From Saccharothrix sp. HUAS TT1 (GTDB lineage Bacteria; Actinomycetota; Actinomycetes; Mycobacteriales; Pseudonocardiaceae): a stretch of DNA of 64,000 nt. The translations under genes were made by a program, and so were the position numbers. Shown here in pieces: positions 21,601-32,135 of the stretch. The first letter of the stretch is position 1. Every line of letters begins with the position of its first letter. The stretch spans positions 7,192,001 to 7,256,000 of the forward strand of contig NZ_CP160453.1 in NCBI RefSeq assembly GCF_040744945.1, read 5' to 3'. Under the pieces are notes generated by a model, which was given only the letters and a program-made list of their open reading frames with translations, ran no database searches and was not told where the DNA came from.

Positions 21601-21756
21601 CTTCCGCAGCACGGCGACGTCGAGCGGTCCGTGGAGGTGCAGCACCAGCTGCGGCGTGTACACGTCCGGACCGGACGGGTCGTACGCGGCGTGGAACACC
21701 ATTCCGTGCTGCAAGGGGGACAGCGGTAGGACGTCCTCCAACGGCGACTGCTTCAT
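18610..21756 (-). CDS. NRPS, single module C-A-PCP, probable basic amino acid
   Basis: 1,048 residues, ATG at 21756 overlapping the previous stop (ATGA). The condensation domain starts [10 protein letters not shown] and carries HHIVLDGW; the PLSPLQ start is typical of domains that accept a D-configured donor, consistent with the E domain ending the previous protein. The A domain (about residues 470-950) has A3 [12 protein letters not shown] (an unusual Asn-Glu in the loop), A5 VYGLTE and A10 [19 protein letters not shown] near 985. The pocket reads D-V-E-E-A-G-V-V-T-K. Two acidic residues in the pocket are a hallmark of A domains taking Lys, Orn, Arg or similar, so this module is the best candidate for capreomycidine or hydroxyarginine (inference). 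Confidence 0.93.
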   Translation of the reverse strand: MKQSPLEDVLPLSPLQHGMVFHAAYDPSGPDVYTPQLVLHLHGPLDVAVLRKAAAAVVRRHPPLRTAIRRRKNQEPVQVVQRQVDPLWTVVDLLGAPAGALERSIAGERARRFDLDKAPLLRFALHAQAPDRHVLVLTYHHIVLDGWSVRLLVDELFTLYERGGDDSALPPAPAYRDFLDWLARQDREAAVSAWREALRDVDHSAHVAPVDPTRPPRWPEAVTTDVPEDLTAALAALASRAGVTAHTAIQCAWALLLGELTGGSDVVFGITTSGRSADVPGVEDMVGLLINTVPVRVALRPEESAAALLARVHREQAALLEHQHLGLAEIQAAAGVGELFDTHLLFENHSGAAASHRGPGGELEVSVDGADATHYPLSLTAGMGSRLHLRLEHLPELFDRDAARNLLDRFTRLLGALVADPSAPVGRIDTREPGDRGAVLELGLGETAPRAADTFAELFDRQVARTPDALAVEHGTTHLSYAELDRRATNLARYLQASPEPEPVVAIAMEPCADLVVAVVGALKAGVAFAITDVHLPADRLARTWADAGARSVITRPADRATVAAVSGLPLVTPDEVPELTGPVRAPHPAGLACLFYTSGTTNEPKGVMFVQAAVADYTAAMVDAFGLGPDDRFLQVASPGFDVLLEELLPALACGAAVVVPEDRVLLAGTDLADHVERHGITALELTTAYWHEWVGDLGAAGRTTPPCLRFVAMGGERVLPDRLAAWEGVGADLVHVYGLTEATVTSTTWRLRSGQTSPATGEVPIGRAIRNARVYLLDANLRPVPPGVEGELYVGGDGLARGYRGQPRRTAGRFVADPFGALGSRMYRTGDVARWSAAGDLEFVGRRDAQVKVRGFRIELGEVESVVARHPSVAHVVAEARERQPGERVLVAHVVPAVPGELDVAVLRAHVEAVLPDYMVPAAFSVLDAFPLNTNGKVDRRALPDPDFRPAPAERAPRSPEEGVLCALFADLLGVPGVGVDDSFFALGGHSLLATRLVGRIRAELGAELSVRDLFGHPTPARLAEHLPEARRARPARPLPVKGARS

Positions 21757-24700
21757 CGTGAGCCCTCCCGCTCGGCTGCCAACTGCTCCTCGAACTCGTC
21801 GACCTCGTCCTGGGACAACGTGGTCAGGGTCAGGTCGGACGGGGTGTGCCCGCCCGCACCGGCCTTCCCGGCGTGCGCGACCAGTCCGTCCAGCACGCGC
21901 CGCCAGGTGTCGGACAGATCCGCGACGTCCGCTTCGTCGAGCACACCGCCGGGCCACGTCCACAGCACCGTCATGCGCGGTCCGCCGGTCTCGTCCGACG
22001 TGATCGCGGCGACCTCCAGGACGTGCGGCAGCGGCGTGTCCGGTGCCGAGAGCCCTCTCAGGGCGGTGCTCCCCGGCGCCGCGGCCCAGTCGGCCCCGGT
22101 CCCGGCGGCGAACCGCCCGAGGTAGTTGAACCCGACCTGGGCCTGCGGGCAGCGGGCCAGGACAGCACCCGTGTCGTGGTTCAGGTAGCGGAGCAAGCCG
22201 TAGTCGAACCCGTTGTTCGGCACCGCCCGCAACTGCTCCTTGACGAGCTTCACGGCGCGGCCGAGCGCGGCGCCGCCGTCCTCGACCGCCCGTCGGTCGA
22301 CCTGCCCGGCATCGAGCCGCACCGGGTGCAGGCTGGTGAACCACCCGACCGTGCGGGACAGGTCGACGTCGCCCTCCACCGCCTCCCGGCCGTGCCGCTC
22401 CACGTCCACCAGGAGGGAGGTGCCCGCGTCCGCGCCTCTCCGGTCCCGCCACTCCGCCACGGCGACGGCGAGTGCGGCCAGCATGAGGTCGTCCACACCC
22501 GCGTGGAAAGCACCGGCGACGGTGGTGAGCAGGGGTTCGACCAGGTCGGGGGGCAACTCCTGCGCGATCGTGCGGCTGCTGCCCTCCACGTCGACGCGGG
22601 GGTCGAGCGGGCGTCGCCCCAACGAGGTCTCAGCCCGGTCGAGCACACCGGTCCAGGTGTTCAGCTGGTGCACGGCATCGGGGGCGTGCGCACGTTCCAC
22701 CAGCCTCCTCGCCCAGGTCCGGAACGAGGTGGCCACCGGTTCCAGGGCCGGGGCGCGCCCCGCCCCCACCTCCGCCCACGCGGCGGCCAGGTCGGACATG
22801 AGGATGCGCCACGAGACGCCGTCCACAGCCAGGTGGTGCACCACCAGGAGGAGGCGGTGCGGCGCGGTCGGACCGCCGTCCAACCACACCGCGCGGAACA
22901 CCACGCCCTTCGCCGGGTCCAGCTCACCGACTGCGAGTTCCAACTGCTCCTCGGCCACCGCCGGCAGCGCTTCCTCGCGCGTCCCGCTGACGTCCACCCG
23001 CACCAGGTGGTCGCCGGCTCGGACCGCGTCGGGCGGTGCGATGTCCAACCCCGACGTGCGGGCGGCGTCGACCACGGCCCGGGCCCGCAGCACGTCGTGC
23101 CGGTCCAGGACCGCCTGGAGCACGGTGGTCAGCGCGTCCTCGGTGAGTTCGCCCGGGACCTTGAGTAGCACGGACTGGGCGAAGCGCCGGACAGGACCGG
23201 CGAAGGACTCGACCCAGTGCATGATCGGGGTCAGCGGCACGTGTCCCAGGCCGTCGTCGGGTGCGTCCGGCGTGCCGGGCCGTGCGCGCCCCGACAGGTG
23301 CGCCAGTGCGGCGGGTGTCGGGTTCTGGTGCACGTCGCGCGGTGTGAGGGGAATGCCCGCCTTGCGCGCCCGGCCGACGAGCTGGATGGAGACGATGCTG
23401 TCCCCGCCCAGTTCGAAGAAGTTGTCGTCGGCGCCGACCTCGGGCTTGCCGAGCAGTTCGGCGAACAGCCCGCACAGCAGCTCCTCCTCGGGGGTGCGGG
23501 GTTCGCGGCGGAGGGGTTCGACGGCGTGTTCCGGTTCCGGGTTCGGCAGGCGGTCCTTGTCGACCTTGCCGGTGGGGGTGCGCGGGAGCTCGGGCACCAC
23601 GCGCAGCCAGGAGGGGACCATGTGCTCGGGGAGGCGCTCCCTGAGCCACTTGCGGACACCGCGGGCGTCGACGTCCTCGGCGCCGTCCTTCGGCACGACG
23701 TAGCCGGCGAGGGCCGGGCCGCCGGCTGCGTCGTGGCGCAGCACCACCACCGCACCGGCCACGGCGGGGTGCCCGGCGAGGGTCGCCTCGATCTCACCGG
23801 GTTCGATCCGGAAACCGCGCAGGTTGACCATGTCGTCGGCGCGGCCGACGTACTCCAGGGCGCCGTCCGGTCGTTGCACGACCAGGTCACCGCTGCGGTA
23901 GAGCCGGGCTCCGGAGGTCGCCGCGACGAACCGCTGCGCGGTCAGCGCCGGGCGACCCAGGTATCCCCTGGCCAGGCGCTCGCCGCCGACGTGGAGTTCA
24001 CCGGTCGCCCCCAGCGCGACGGGTATCCCCGCCGGGTCGAGCACACGGCCCTCCAGTCCCGCGACGGGCCTGCCGATGCGGGTGAAGCGTCCGCCGATCG
24101 CGCTGTCGTCGAGCACCTGGGCGGTGACGTGGACGGTGGTCTCGGTGATGCCGTACATGTCGACCAACCGCGGCCGGTCCCACCCGCGGCGGTCCGCCCA
24201 GTCGCGGACGGAAGCCCGGTCGAGGGCCTCTCCGCCGAAGACGACGAGGCGCAGCGCCAAGTCCGCGCGAGCCCTGGCGTCCACGGTGTTGAACTGGACG
24301 AAGGCCGTGGGGGTCTGGCTCAGGACCGTGACCCCCTCACGCACCACCAACTCGTAGAACTCGTCCGGGTCCCGGGACTCCCAGAACGGGACCACCACCA
24401 GACGCCCACCCGTCGCCAACGCACCCCACATCTCCCACACCGAGAAGTCGAACGAGTAGCTGTGGAACAGCGACCACACGTCGCCCTCGTCCAGCGCGTA
24501 TTCCGATCGGGCCCAGTCGATGAGCCGGGTGACGTTGTGGTGGCTCACCACCACACCCTTCGGCCGCCCCGTCGAACCAGACGTGTAAATCACATACGCC
24601 GCATTACCCGGAACCACCACAACACCCGGATCAACAACCGGCTGATCCCTGAAAACCGGACCACCCAAATCCGCCTCCAACACCTCCCACGACCCCTCCG

Positions 24701-27700
24701 GAACCACCCCACCCGGCTCCACCAACACCAACGAAACACCAGAATCCGCCAACAAATAACCCACACGATCAACCGGATAACCCGGATCGACAGGAACATA
24801 CGCCGCCCCCGCCTTCAACACCCCCAACAACAACACAACCAGGTCCAACGACCGACGCGCACTCACACCGACCAACGACTCCACACCCACACCACGACCA
24901 CGCAACACCCACGCCACACGATTCGCACGCGCATTCAACTCCGCATACGACAACCCCACACCACCACACACCACCGCCACCGCGGACGGCGACACCACCG
25001 CCCACCGCTCAACCCACTCATGAACACACCCACCACCAACACCACCCGAAACACCCGACCACAACCCCACCACCCCCACCTCACCGGCGGAGGACAGGGA
25101 CTTGTGGAGATAGCGCTGGGACGGCTCGGCGACCATCGCGCTCAGGGCCTTGAGCAGGTACCCGCGGAAGAGGACGACCTGGTCCTCCCGGAGCACGTCG
25201 AGGTGGTAGTCGATGCCGAGCAGCAGGCCGTTGGCGGCCGGGTTCCGCAGGAATCCCACGTTGAGCGGGAAGTCGGTGGGCTCGGCGCGCTGGGTCGTGA
25301 AGCTGTCGATCTTCCCGTCGATGAACTTCACACCCCGCTCGAAGATGCCGCTCACGACGTGGAAGTGGTTGTAGACGAAGTTGGCCTCGATCAGCCGGCC
25401 GCCGCCCAACTTCCGCTGGAGAGCCGCGAGGGGGAACCGGCGGTGGGGGAGCATCTCCTGCTCGGCCGCGGAGACCGCCCGGATCAGGTCTTCCCAGGTG
25501 CCGTCCGGCAGGGTGAGCCGCAGCGGCAGCGTGTTCAGGAACAGCCCGCGGACCTCCTCACCCCCGACCTCCTCCACCCGCCCGTTGGCGGTGACGCCCA
25601 CCACCACTTCGTGGGAGGCCGTCAGGTGGCTGACGGCTCGCAGGTAGGCGGCCAGCAGCACGACCTTCACCTGGACACCGCACCGGCGCGCGAGCTCCTC
25701 CAAGCCGTCACCGAGCTCCTGCGTCAGCAGCGTCTCCACCGCGCCGTACTTCTGCTCCGGGCTGGCGTAGCGCCATTCACCGCCGACGGCGATCTCCTCG
25801 GGGAAGGTGACGGTCTCGGTGTCGGCCCACCTCGGCAGCTGGGTGACCGGCTTCCCGCTGAGGCGCCGGAGCCAGAACTCCTCGCTCTCGGACGACTTCA
25901 CCGCCTGCTGCTCCAACGCGATGAAGTCGCGGTACAGCGATCGTTGCGGCTGCGGGACCGGCTCCTCACCCGCGAGGATCGCCAGGTAGACCTCGAAGAT
26001 CTCCGCGATGGTCGAGTGCAGGCTCCAGCCGTCGAACACGGCGTGGTGCTCGGTGAGCGTCCACTGGAACACCGCGTCGGAACGCCGGTGGACGGCCATC
26101 CGGAACAGCGGCGGACGAGCGTGGTCGAACGGGCTCCGGCGCTGGCGCTCCAGGTAGGCGCGGACCACCTCGTCCTGGGCGGCGCGGCCCTGGTCACGCA
26201 GGTCCTCCACGTGCAGGGGCATTTCGGCGTGCGGGTGGACGAGCTGCATCGGCACGCTGTAGTCGGCGAGCGCGAACGACGTGCGCAGGATGGGGTGCCG
26301 CAGCACGACGTGCTCCAGCGCCCGGCGGAACGCCCCTTCCTCGAAGACCGCCTCCACCTCGAAGCTGTCGACGTTGTGGTAGGGCAGGCGGTCCGGGTCC
26401 CGCTCCATCTCGTACACCATCCCGACCTGCAACGCGGCCATCGGGTAGGCGTCCACCAGGTCGTCCGGCAGCAGTGCGGCGTCGACCTCGGCGACCAGGT
26501 CGAAGGGAACCGCACCGGGGCGGGCGGTCGGGGCCGCGGCCGATGTCGCCACTTCGGCCAGGCCGGCGACCGTCGGGCGGCGGAACAGGTCCTGGAGCGT
26601 GAAGGCGATGCCCTCGTCCGCGGCGAGCCCCATCACCTTGATGCTGCGGATCGAATCGCCGCCCAGCTCGAAGAAGTTGTCCCAGCGGCCCACCGCGTCC
26701 AGGCCCAGCGCCCGTTCCCACACGGTCGCCAACCGCCGTTCCACCTCGCCGACAGGGGGGTCGAAGCCCTGTGCGATGCCGGGGCGATCGGCGCCCGGCA
26801 CGGGCAGCAGCTTGCGGTCCACCTTGCCGGTGGGCGTGACCGGCACGGCGTCCAGCACCAGGAAACGCGCGGGGACCATGTAGTCGGGCAGTTCCGCGGC
26901 GACCCAGCGGCGCAGTTCCGTCTCCGTGAGCGCGGTCCCGGCGGGCGCGACGTAGCCGACCAGCAGTGGCCGGCCCTCGTCGTCCTCGTGCAGGGCGACC
27001 GCCGCGCCCGTGACACCGGGGTGATCGCCGAGCACCGCTTCGATCTCCCCGAGCTCCACCCGGAAACCGCGGATCTTGATCATGTCGTCGGCCCGCCCGA
27101 CGTACTCCAGCCGTCCGTCCGACCTCATCCGCGCGAGGTCACCGCTGCGGTACAACCGCGCGCCGGGCGTGCCCGTGACGCTGTCGGGCACGAAGCGCTG
27201 CGCGGTCAGGGCGGATCGGCCGAGGTAGCCCCGCGCCACGCCCGCGCCGCTGACGTAGATCTCGCCCACGACACCCAGCGGGCTGGGTCGCAGGTTCTCG
27301 TCGAGGAGGTGGATGCCGGTGTCGACCAGCGGCCGACCCACCTGCGTCAGCGCCCTGGTCAGGTCGTCGGCGTCGAGTCGGCGGAAGGTGGTGTGGACGG
27401 TGGTCTCGGTGATCCCGTACATGTTGACCAACCGCGGCCGGTCCCACCCGCGGCGGTCCGCCCATCGCCGCACCGAGCCGTGGTCCAGCGCCTCACCCGC
27501 GAAGATGACGTAGCGGAGCGCGAGGTCGGCGCGGCGCTTCGCGTCGACGGCCTCGAACTGGACGAAGGCCGTGGGGGTCTGGCTCAGGACCGTGACCCCC
27601 TCACGCACCACCAACTCGTAGAACTCGTCCGGGTCCCGGGACTCCCAGAACGGGACCACCACCAGACGCCCACCCGTCGTCAACGCACCCCACATCTCCC

Positions 27701-29723
27701 ACACGGACACGTCGAAGGAGTAGCTGTGGAACAGCGACCAGACGTCATCGGTGGAGAACGAGAAGTTCTCCTTGGCGGCTTCGACGAGTCGGGTGACGTT
27801 GTGGTGGCTCACCACCACACCCTTCGGCCGCCCCGTCGAACCAGACGTGTAAATCACATACGCCGCATTACCCGGAACCACCACAACACCCGGATCAACA
27901 ACCGGCTGATCCCTGAAAACCGGACCACCCAAATCCGCCTCCAACACCTCCCACGACCCCTCCGGAACCACCCCACCCGGCTCCACCAACACCAACGAAA
28001 CACCAGAATCCGCCAACAAATAACCCACACGATCAACCGGATAACCCGGATCGACAGGAACATACGCCGCCCCCGCCTTCAACACCCCCAACAACAACAC
28101 AACCAGGTCCAACGACCGACGCGCACTCACACCGACCAACGACTCCACACCCACACCACGACCACGCAACACCCACGCCACACGATTCGCACGCGCATTC
28201 AACTCCGCATACGACAACCCCACACCACCACACACCACCGCCACCGCGGACGGCGACACCACCGCCCACCGCTCAACCCACTCATGAACACACCCACCAC
28301 CAACACCACCCGAAACACCCGACCACAACCCCACCACCCCCACCTCACCGGCGGGAGCCATGGGCAGTGACCCGATCGCGGTCCCGGGTTCGCGCAGACC
28401 GCTGCGGAGGATCTCGCCGAAGTGGGAGGAGAACCGCTCGGCGGATTCGCGGTCGAACAGGTCGACGCAGTACTCGACCTCCACGTCGTAGCCGGACGCC
28501 CCGGAGTGGACGGAAAGGGTGAGGTCGAACTTGGCGGTGCCCGTCGAACCGATCCGGTGGTCGAGCCGGAGCCCTTCCCCCACCTGCACCGGCGGAGTCG
28601 TCTCGTGGAACGCGAACAGCACCTGGACGACCGCGCCGTAGCTCGGATCGCGGTTCGAGCCCAGGTTGTCGACCAGGAAGTCGAAGGGCGCCTTGAGGTT
28701 CTGCAGCGCGTCCAGCACGGTCGCCCGCGTGGCGGCCACGTGCTCCTCGAACGACCGGGACGGCGAGACCCGGGACCTCAGCACCAGGGTGTTGACGAAC
28801 AGGCCGACCACGTCGGCGAACCGCCCGTCGGACCGCCCCGCCACCGGTGAGCCCACCACGAAGTCCCGCTGACCGCCCTCCCGGGACACGAAGGCCGTGA
28901 AAGCCGCCAGGAGCACGATGTAGGGCGTGACCCCGAACCGCTGGGCGGCGGCGCGCACCGAGTCGCGGACATCCGGTCCCAGCGAGAACTCCAGCGTCTC
29001 GCCGCGATGGGTGAACTCGCGCGGTCGCGGGCGGTCCCGGCCGAGTTCGACGACGTCCGGCACGCCCTCCAGCGCGGACCTCCAGAAGTCGATCGACCGC
29101 TTCGCCTCGTCCGTCGCCAGCCATTCGCGTTGCCCGTGCGAGTAGTCGCCGTAGTCCCCGATCGCCGGCGCCACGACGGCGCCGGGATCGCGGTACGCCT
29201 CGACGAGGTCGCGTTGGAACACCTCCAACGACCAGCTGTCGAACACGATGTGGTGGAACGTCAGGTGGACCACGCACTCGTCGGGGCGAACCAGGTACAC
29301 GGCCGCACGCACCAGCGGCCCTTCGCCGAGGTCGAAAGGCCGGCGCGATTCGGCCGCGATCCCCTCGTCCACGAGCGCGCGGGCCTCGTCCGGGTCCCGC
29401 GCCGTCAGGTCGACGAGGGCGCAGGTCAGCTCCCGGTCCGACCGCACCACCTGCACCGGTTCGCCGTCGACCTCGTCGAACGACGAGAGGAGGACGGGGT
29501 GGCGCGCCACGGCGGCGCGCACCGCGTCCACCACCCGGTGGCCATCGACCGTCCCGGTGAACCGCCACGTGACCGGGGAGTTGTAGGTGGCCTTCTCCGA
29601 CGTCCACCGGTCCAGGAACCACAGCCGGCGCTGCTCGCGGGTCGCGGGCCAGGTCCTCCGCGCGACCCGCTCCCCACCGGCCCGAGCCGCGGTCGCGGCA
29701 TTCCACTCCGCCCTGCCGACCAT
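21753..29723 (-). CDS. NRPS, C-A-PCP-C-A-PCP-E
   Basis: 2,656 residues; ATG at 29723 starts MVGRAEWN. Module 1: C (HHIVFDSW), A (about 478-960), PCP (FFELGGDSI, about 1021). Module 2: a divergent C domain beginning [10 protein letters not shown] with [10 protein letters not shown] (about 1565-2060), PCP (FFELGGDSI, about 2107), then an epimerization domain with [29 protein letters not shown] and FNYLGRF. Both A domains carry A5 as MYGITE. Pockets read D-V-W-S-I-A-M-V-H-K and D-F-W-S-V-G-M-V-H-K; the second matches Thr-type codes well, the first less so. The E domain implies a D residue (D-Thr or D-allo-Thr) handed to the next protein. The N-terminal halves of the two A domains are encoded by an identical 565-base stretch (separate entries). 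Confidence 0.94.
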   Translation of the reverse strand: MVGRAEWNAATAARAGGERVARRTWPATREQRRLWFLDRWTSEKATYNSPVTWRFTGTVDGHRVVDAVRAAVARHPVLLSSFDEVDGEPVQVVRSDRELTCALVDLTARDPDEARALVDEGIAAESRRPFDLGEGPLVRAAVYLVRPDECVVHLTFHHIVFDSWSLEVFQRDLVEAYRDPGAVVAPAIGDYGDYSHGQREWLATDEAKRSIDFWRSALEGVPDVVELGRDRPRPREFTHRGETLEFSLGPDVRDSVRAAAQRFGVTPYIVLLAAFTAFVSREGGQRDFVVGSPVAGRSDGRFADVVGLFVNTLVLRSRVSPSRSFEEHVAATRATVLDALQNLKAPFDFLVDNLGSNRDPSYGAVVQVLFAFHETTPPVQVGEGLRLDHRIGSTGTAKFDLTLSVHSGASGYDVEVEYCVDLFDRESAERFSSHFGEILRSGLREPGTAIGSLPMAPAGEVGVVGLWSGVSGGVGGGCVHEWVERWAVVSPSAVAVVCGGVGLSYAELNARANRVAWVLRGRGVGVESLVGVSARRSLDLVVLLLGVLKAGAAYVPVDPGYPVDRVGYLLADSGVSLVLVEPGGVVPEGSWEVLEADLGGPVFRDQPVVDPGVVVVPGNAAYVIYTSGSTGRPKGVVVSHHNVTRLVEAAKENFSFSTDDVWSLFHSYSFDVSVWEMWGALTTGGRLVVVPFWESRDPDEFYELVVREGVTVLSQTPTAFVQFEAVDAKRRADLALRYVIFAGEALDHGSVRRWADRRGWDRPRLVNMYGITETTVHTTFRRLDADDLTRALTQVGRPLVDTGIHLLDENLRPSPLGVVGEIYVSGAGVARGYLGRSALTAQRFVPDSVTGTPGARLYRSGDLARMRSDGRLEYVGRADDMIKIRGFRVELGEIEAVLGDHPGVTGAAVALHEDDEGRPLLVGYVAPAGTALTETELRRWVAAELPDYMVPARFLVLDAVPVTPTGKVDRKLLPVPGADRPGIAQGFDPPVGEVERRLATVWERALGLDAVGRWDNFFELGGDSIRSIKVMGLAADEGIAFTLQDLFRRPTVAGLAEVATSAAAPTARPGAVPFDLVAEVDAALLPDDLVDAYPMAALQVGMVYEMERDPDRLPYHNVDSFEVEAVFEEGAFRRALEHVVLRHPILRTSFALADYSVPMQLVHPHAEMPLHVEDLRDQGRAAQDEVVRAYLERQRRSPFDHARPPLFRMAVHRRSDAVFQWTLTEHHAVFDGWSLHSTIAEIFEVYLAILAGEEPVPQPQRSLYRDFIALEQQAVKSSESEEFWLRRLSGKPVTQLPRWADTETVTFPEEIAVGGEWRYASPEQKYGAVETLLTQELGDGLEELARRCGVQVKVVLLAAYLRAVSHLTASHEVVVGVTANGRVEEVGGEEVRGLFLNTLPLRLTLPDGTWEDLIRAVSAAEQEMLPHRRFPLAALQRKLGGGRLIEANFVYNHFHVVSGIFERGVKFIDGKIDSFTTQRAEPTDFPLNVGFLRNPAANGLLLGIDYHLDVLREDQVVLFRGYLLKALSAMVAEPSQRYLHKSLSSAGEVGVVGLWSGVSGGVGGGCVHEWVERWAVVSPSAVAVVCGGVGLSYAELNARANRVAWVLRGRGVGVESLVGVSARRSLDLVVLLLGVLKAGAAYVPVDPGYPVDRVGYLLADSGVSLVLVEPGGVVPEGSWEVLEADLGGPVFRDQPVVDPGVVVVPGNAAYVIYTSGSTGRPKGVVVSHHNVTRLIDWARSEYALDEGDVWSLFHSYSFDFSVWEMWGALATGGRLVVVPFWESRDPDEFYELVVREGVTVLSQTPTAFVQFNTVDARARADLALRLVVFGGEALDRASVRDWADRRGWDRPRLVDMYGITETTVHVTAQVLDDSAIGGRFTRIGRPVAGLEGRVLDPAGIPVALGATGELHVGGERLARGYLGRPALTAQRFVAATSGARLYRSGDLVVQRPDGALEYVGRADDMVNLRGFRIEPGEIEATLAGHPAVAGAVVVLRHDAAGGPALAGYVVPKDGAEDVDARGVRKWLRERLPEHMVPSWLRVVPELPRTPTGKVDKDRLPNPEPEHAVEPLRREPRTPEEELLCGLFAELLGKPEVGADDNFFELGGDSIVSIQLVGRARKAGIPLTPRDVHQNPTPAALAHLSGRARPGTPDAPDDGLGHVPLTPIMHWVESFAGPVRRFAQSVLLKVPGELTEDALTTVLQAVLDRHDVLRARAVVDAARTSGLDIAPPDAVRAGDHLVRVDVSGTREEALPAVAEEQLELAVGELDPAKGVVFRAVWLDGGPTAPHRLLLVVHHLAVDGVSWRILMSDLAAAWAEVGAGRAPALEPVATSFRTWARRLVERAHAPDAVHQLNTWTGVLDRAETSLGRRPLDPRVDVEGSSRTIAQELPPDLVEPLLTTVAGAFHAGVDDLMLAALAVAVAEWRDRRGADAGTSLLVDVERHGREAVEGDVDLSRTVGWFTSLHPVRLDAGQVDRRAVEDGGAALGRAVKLVKEQLRAVPNNGFDYGLLRYLNHDTGAVLARCPQAQVGFNYLGRFAAGTGADWAAAPGSTALRGLSAPDTPLPHVLEVAAITSDETGGPRMTVLWTWPGGVLDEADVADLSDTWRRVLDGLVAHAGKAGAGGHTPSDLTLTTLSQDEVDEFEEQLAAEREGSR
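24526..25090. repeat. 565-bp exact repeat, copy 1 (second A domain)
   Basis: Base-for-base identical, on reading, to 27790-28354, with a constant offset of 3,264 bases, one module length. It encodes the end of the C-A linker and A1 to A3 of the second adenylation domain. Codon choice changes abruptly inside it: many coding-strand codons end in T or G (GTT, GGT, GTG, TTG) in contrast to the C-ending codons around it. A second shared block of about 145 bases lies at 24291-24443. Confidence 0.9.
27790..28354. repeat. 565-bp exact repeat, copy 2 (first A domain)
   Basis: Partner of 24526-25090. Identity breaks off sharply at both ends (a C/T difference at 24525/27789 and divergence after 25090/28354), and substrate-pocket residues downstream differ between the two domains. 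The matching second block is at 27555-27707. Confidence 0.9.
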
Positions 29724-29808
29724 GTCCCCACAACCTCCAGATAGCGAACGAACAAAAGCGCCGACAGTCGGACAGGAAATGCGGAACGGTGCTCCCGACG
29801 AAGCCCGA

Positions 29809-30021
29809 CTACGCCTGGCCCATGCTTTCGACCAGGCTGCGCGGACGCATGTCGACCCAGTTCCGCTCGATGTGGTCCAGGCACGCGGAGCGCGCGTCCG
29901 GACCGAAGTCGACGCTCCAACCTGCTGGAACGTCCAGGAACGAGGGCCACAGCGAGTACTGCGCCTCGTCGTTGACGAGCACCAGGAAAACCCCGTTCTC
30001 GTCGTCGAAGACATTGCTCAC
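29809..30021 (-). CDS. mbtH: MbtH-like protein
   Basis: 70 residues from a GTG at 30021, chosen because GGGAGA sits 6-7 bases upstream and because it gives the standard family N-terminus SNVFDDENG. Family signatures are present: [20 protein letters not shown], and [10 protein letters not shown]. MbtH proteins bind A domains and are often needed for their folding or activity. It is the first gene of the operon, 85 bases before the first synthetase, and is the only MbtH gene seen, so it probably serves several of the A domains encoded downstream. Confidence 0.96.
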   Translation of the reverse strand: MSNVFDDENGVFLVLVNDEAQYSLWPSFLDVPAGWSVDFGPDARSACLDHIERNWVDMRPRSLVESMGQA

Positions 30022-30252
30022 GATCGCTTCTCCCGTTCTCCCGAACACGTCCCGATGCTTGCCGAAAGCCTCTACCGGGAATCTAGGTCACCTGGTCGGC
30101 AATACGGGGAACTTCTACCGGCAACAACGCGCGAAAAGACGGCAGTTCGCGTGCCGGGACTGCCGCCACCCCACCCCTGACGCGCCCGGGGCGCCCGAGG
30201 CCGCCCTGGGCGACCCCTTGAAAAGACTTCTTTCGAAGGATATCTTTCCATC
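30022..30252. promoter_or_regulatory. Divergent control region between the NRPS operon and the arsR-MFS operon
   Basis: 231 bases separate two divergent start codons. It contains a promoter for the right-hand operon (separate entry) and a direct repeat TCTACCGG at 30071-30078 and 30114-30121, 43 bases apart (about four helical turns), each followed by GAA or CAA, upstream of mbtH. The repeats could be sites for an activator of the NRPS operon. No confident -10/-35 pair was found for the leftward transcript. Confidence 0.55.
30218..30246 (+). promoter_or_regulatory. Promoter of the arsR-MFS operon with overlapping dyad; leaderless transcript predicted
   Basis: TTGAAA (30218-30223), 17-base spacer, TATCTT (30241-30246). 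The expected start point, about 7 bases on, falls at the ATG (30253), so the mRNA would have no leader. An imperfect dyad centred between 30235 and 30236 around TTCGAA fills the spacer and the -10, a typical place for an ArsR-type autorepressor. Confidence 0.6.
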
Positions 30253-30873
30253 ATGCACGTGCCCCGCCGCAGCCTCGACGACCCCAAGGCGTTGCGCGCC
30301 CTCGCCCATCCGACGCGCCTGCGGATCCTGGAGCTGCTGCAGCTCAACGGCCCGCTGACCGCGACGGAGGCGGCCGAACTCGTCGGTGAGAGCCCGGCGA
30401 ACTGCTCGTGGCACCTGCGACAACTCGCCCACTACGGCTTCGTCGAGGAGTCGCCCGGGGGTGCCGGGCGGCGGCGTCCGTGGCGGGTGCGGGTGGAGGT
30501 CCAGAACTTCGACGCGGCGCACGGGGAAGCCGGCCGTGCCGGGGTCGCCGCGAGCACGGCGATCCACCAACGGGAACTGGACGCGTTGCAGGAGTGGCAG
30601 AACGCGCGCCACGACGAGCTTCCGCGATGGCGGGACGCCGGGTTCGACCTGAGGGCCATCGCCTGGCTCACGCCCGACGAACTCGCCGTGCTGCGCGACA
30701 CGATCACCACCTTGATCACGCAGGTCGCCCACCGCGGGGAGGCGCCGGCGTCCCGGCCGGCCGACGCCCGTCCCGTGCGGCTCGTCGCCTGGGGCGTCCC
30801 GGGCGCGGCGGGTGCGTCGGAGAAGACCGGGACCACGTCCGAGCAGTCCGACCGCGGAGGGGGAACACCATGA
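30253..30873 (+). CDS. ArsR-type winged-helix transcriptional regulator
   Basis: 206 residues. The N-terminal winged helix is clear: PKALRALAHPTRLRILELL, then TATEAAELVGESPANCSWHLRQL as recognition region (about residues 30-60) and a wing at about 65-80. No metal-binding Cys cluster of the classical arsenic sensors is seen. The C-terminal 120 residues resemble the helical extension found in ArsR-like regulators paired with MFS exporters. The stop overlaps the start of the MFS gene (ATGA), so the two are co-translated. Likely a local repressor of its own operon, and perhaps a sensor of the peptide product; the ligand is unknown. Confidence 0.88.
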   Translation: MHVPRRSLDDPKALRALAHPTRLRILELLQLNGPLTATEAAELVGESPANCSWHLRQLAHYGFVEESPGGAGRRRPWRVRVEVQNFDAAHGEAGRAGVAASTAIHQRELDALQEWQNARHDELPRWRDAGFDLRAIAWLTPDELAVLRDTITTLITQVAHRGEAPASRPADARPVRLVAWGVPGAAGASEKTGTTSEQSDRGGGTP

Positions 30874-32135
30874 GGACAGCACTGCGGCACGCGGACTTCC
30901 GGGTGCTGCTCGCCGCCCTGACGTTCGGCATGGCCGGGGAGTCCGTCCTCCTGCTGGTCCTGGCGATCTGGGCGAACGAGCTCACGGGGAGCGCGACGGC
31001 CGCGGCGGTCGCGCTGCTGTTCGTGGCGGTCCCCTACTTGCTCGCCCCGGTCGGCGGCTGGCTCGTGGACCGCGTCGGCGCGAAGAAGGTCCTGGTGGCG
31101 ACCTACGCCGGGACCGCGTTGTCCGTGCTGTCGCTCCTCACCGTCCGCGACCCCGGGGACCTCTGGGTGATCTACGCGGTGGGCGTGGTCTACGGGATCT
31201 CGGTCATCCTCGTGGACGCCGCGCTGACCCGGCTGGTCGTGCTCGTCATCCCCGAGGACCTGCTGGCCGGCGCGAACGGCGCCTCGCAGACGGTCAAGCA
31301 GGGCCTCCGCCTGTTCGGCCCGCTCGCGGGCGCCGGGCTCTACGCGGCCCTGGGCGGCACGACCGTCGCGCTGATCACCACCGGGCTCCTGGCGGTCGCG
31401 ACGACGGCGGCCCTCGCCCTCCGCGTCGACGACCCCGGAACCCCGTCCACGGGTGGCGGGTGGCGTCGGGAGGTCGGAGAGGGCGCGACCGTCATCTTCC
31501 GCGACCCGGCGCTGCGGTCCGTCGTCATCGGCACCGCGATCGCGATCCTCGCGCTCCAGATGGCCGACGCCGCGGTCTTCGCCCTCGTCGGGTCCGGGCT
31601 GCACCGGCCGCCCGAGTTCGTCGGGGTGCTGGTGAGCACCCAGGCGGTGGGCGGGATCGCCGGCGGCTTCGCGGCGCCGTGGGTGCTGAACCGGCTCGGC
31701 GAGGTGCGCGGCCTCGTCGCGGGGTGCGCCTTCCTGGCCGCCGGGATCGGGTTGTTGGCGGTGCCGGTGGTGGCCGTCTCGTTCATCGGGATGGCCATCA
31801 TGGGCCTGGGTGTCCCGCTGGTGTCCGTGTCGTTCATGACCCAGGTCCAGCGCCGGTCACCACGCGGGCTGGTCGGCCGGGTCGCCGCGACGGCGAGCAG
31901 CATCACCTCGCTGGCCCAGGTCGTCTCGCTCGCCGTGGGCGCCACCCTGGTCGCGTGGATCGACTACCGCGGCGTGATGGCGACGATGGTCGCGGGCCTG
32001 CTGGTGGCCGCGGCCTACCTCTGGTCCGGCCGCCACGCCGGCGAGTCCCGCCCCCTCGCCGGGACCGACCGGGAGGACGAGGGGGTGCCGGCCGAACCCC
32101 GTCGTCAACAGACCGGGGTGGACGTCGAGGCGTGA
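30870..32135 (+). CDS. MFS transporter, probable drug or product exporter
   Basis: 421 residues, ATG at 30870 overlapping the regulator stop, with GGAGGGGG upstream. The sequence is hydrophobic with about 12 predicted membrane spans (for example LLLVLAIWANEL, AAAVALLFVAVPYLLAP, LLAVPVVAVSFIGMAIMGLG). The loop after span 2 carries the MFS signature WLVDRVGAKKVLV. The family expels drugs by proton antiport. Being co-translated with an ArsR regulator and divergent from the NRPS operon, it is the best candidate for export of, and self-protection against, the peptide. No other obvious resistance gene is visible near the cluster. The last 31 bases overlap the convergent regulator gene. Confidence 0.88.
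   Translation: MRTALRHADFRVLLAALTFGMAGESVLLLVLAIWANELTGSATAAAVALLFVAVPYLLAPVGGWLVDRVGAKKVLVATYAGTALSVLSLLTVRDPGDLWVIYAVGVVYGISVILVDAALTRLVVLVIPEDLLAGANGASQTVKQGLRLFGPLAGAGLYAALGGTTVALITTGLLAVATTAALALRVDDPGTPSTGGGWRREVGEGATVIFRDPALRSVVIGTAIAILALQMADAAVFALVGSGLHRPPEFVGVLVSTQAVGGIAGGFAAPWVLNRLGEVRGLVAGCAFLAAGIGLLAVPVVAVSFIGMAIMGLGVPLVSVSFMTQVQRRSPRGLVGRVAATASSITSLAQVVSLAVGATLVAWIDYRGVMATMVAGLLVAAAYLWSGRHAGESRPLAGTDREDEGVPAEPRRQQTGVDVEA

Noticed and set aside
24526..28354. The two 565-bp copies as an insertion sequence
   Set aside because: They keep the NRPS frame, encode A-domain motifs and lack transposase and inverted repeats.
29724..30014. A longer N-terminus for the first synthetase
   Set aside because: Upstream codons are an out-of-frame reading of the MbtH gene; ATG 29723 begins just before the C domain and has a ribosome site.
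1657..30021. The operon as the capreomycin or viomycin cluster itself
   Set aside because: The TE-bearing two-module synthetase, the E domain and the NodU-type carbamoyltransferase do not fit, and the dehydrogenase, beta-lysine and Dap genes of those clusters are absent.
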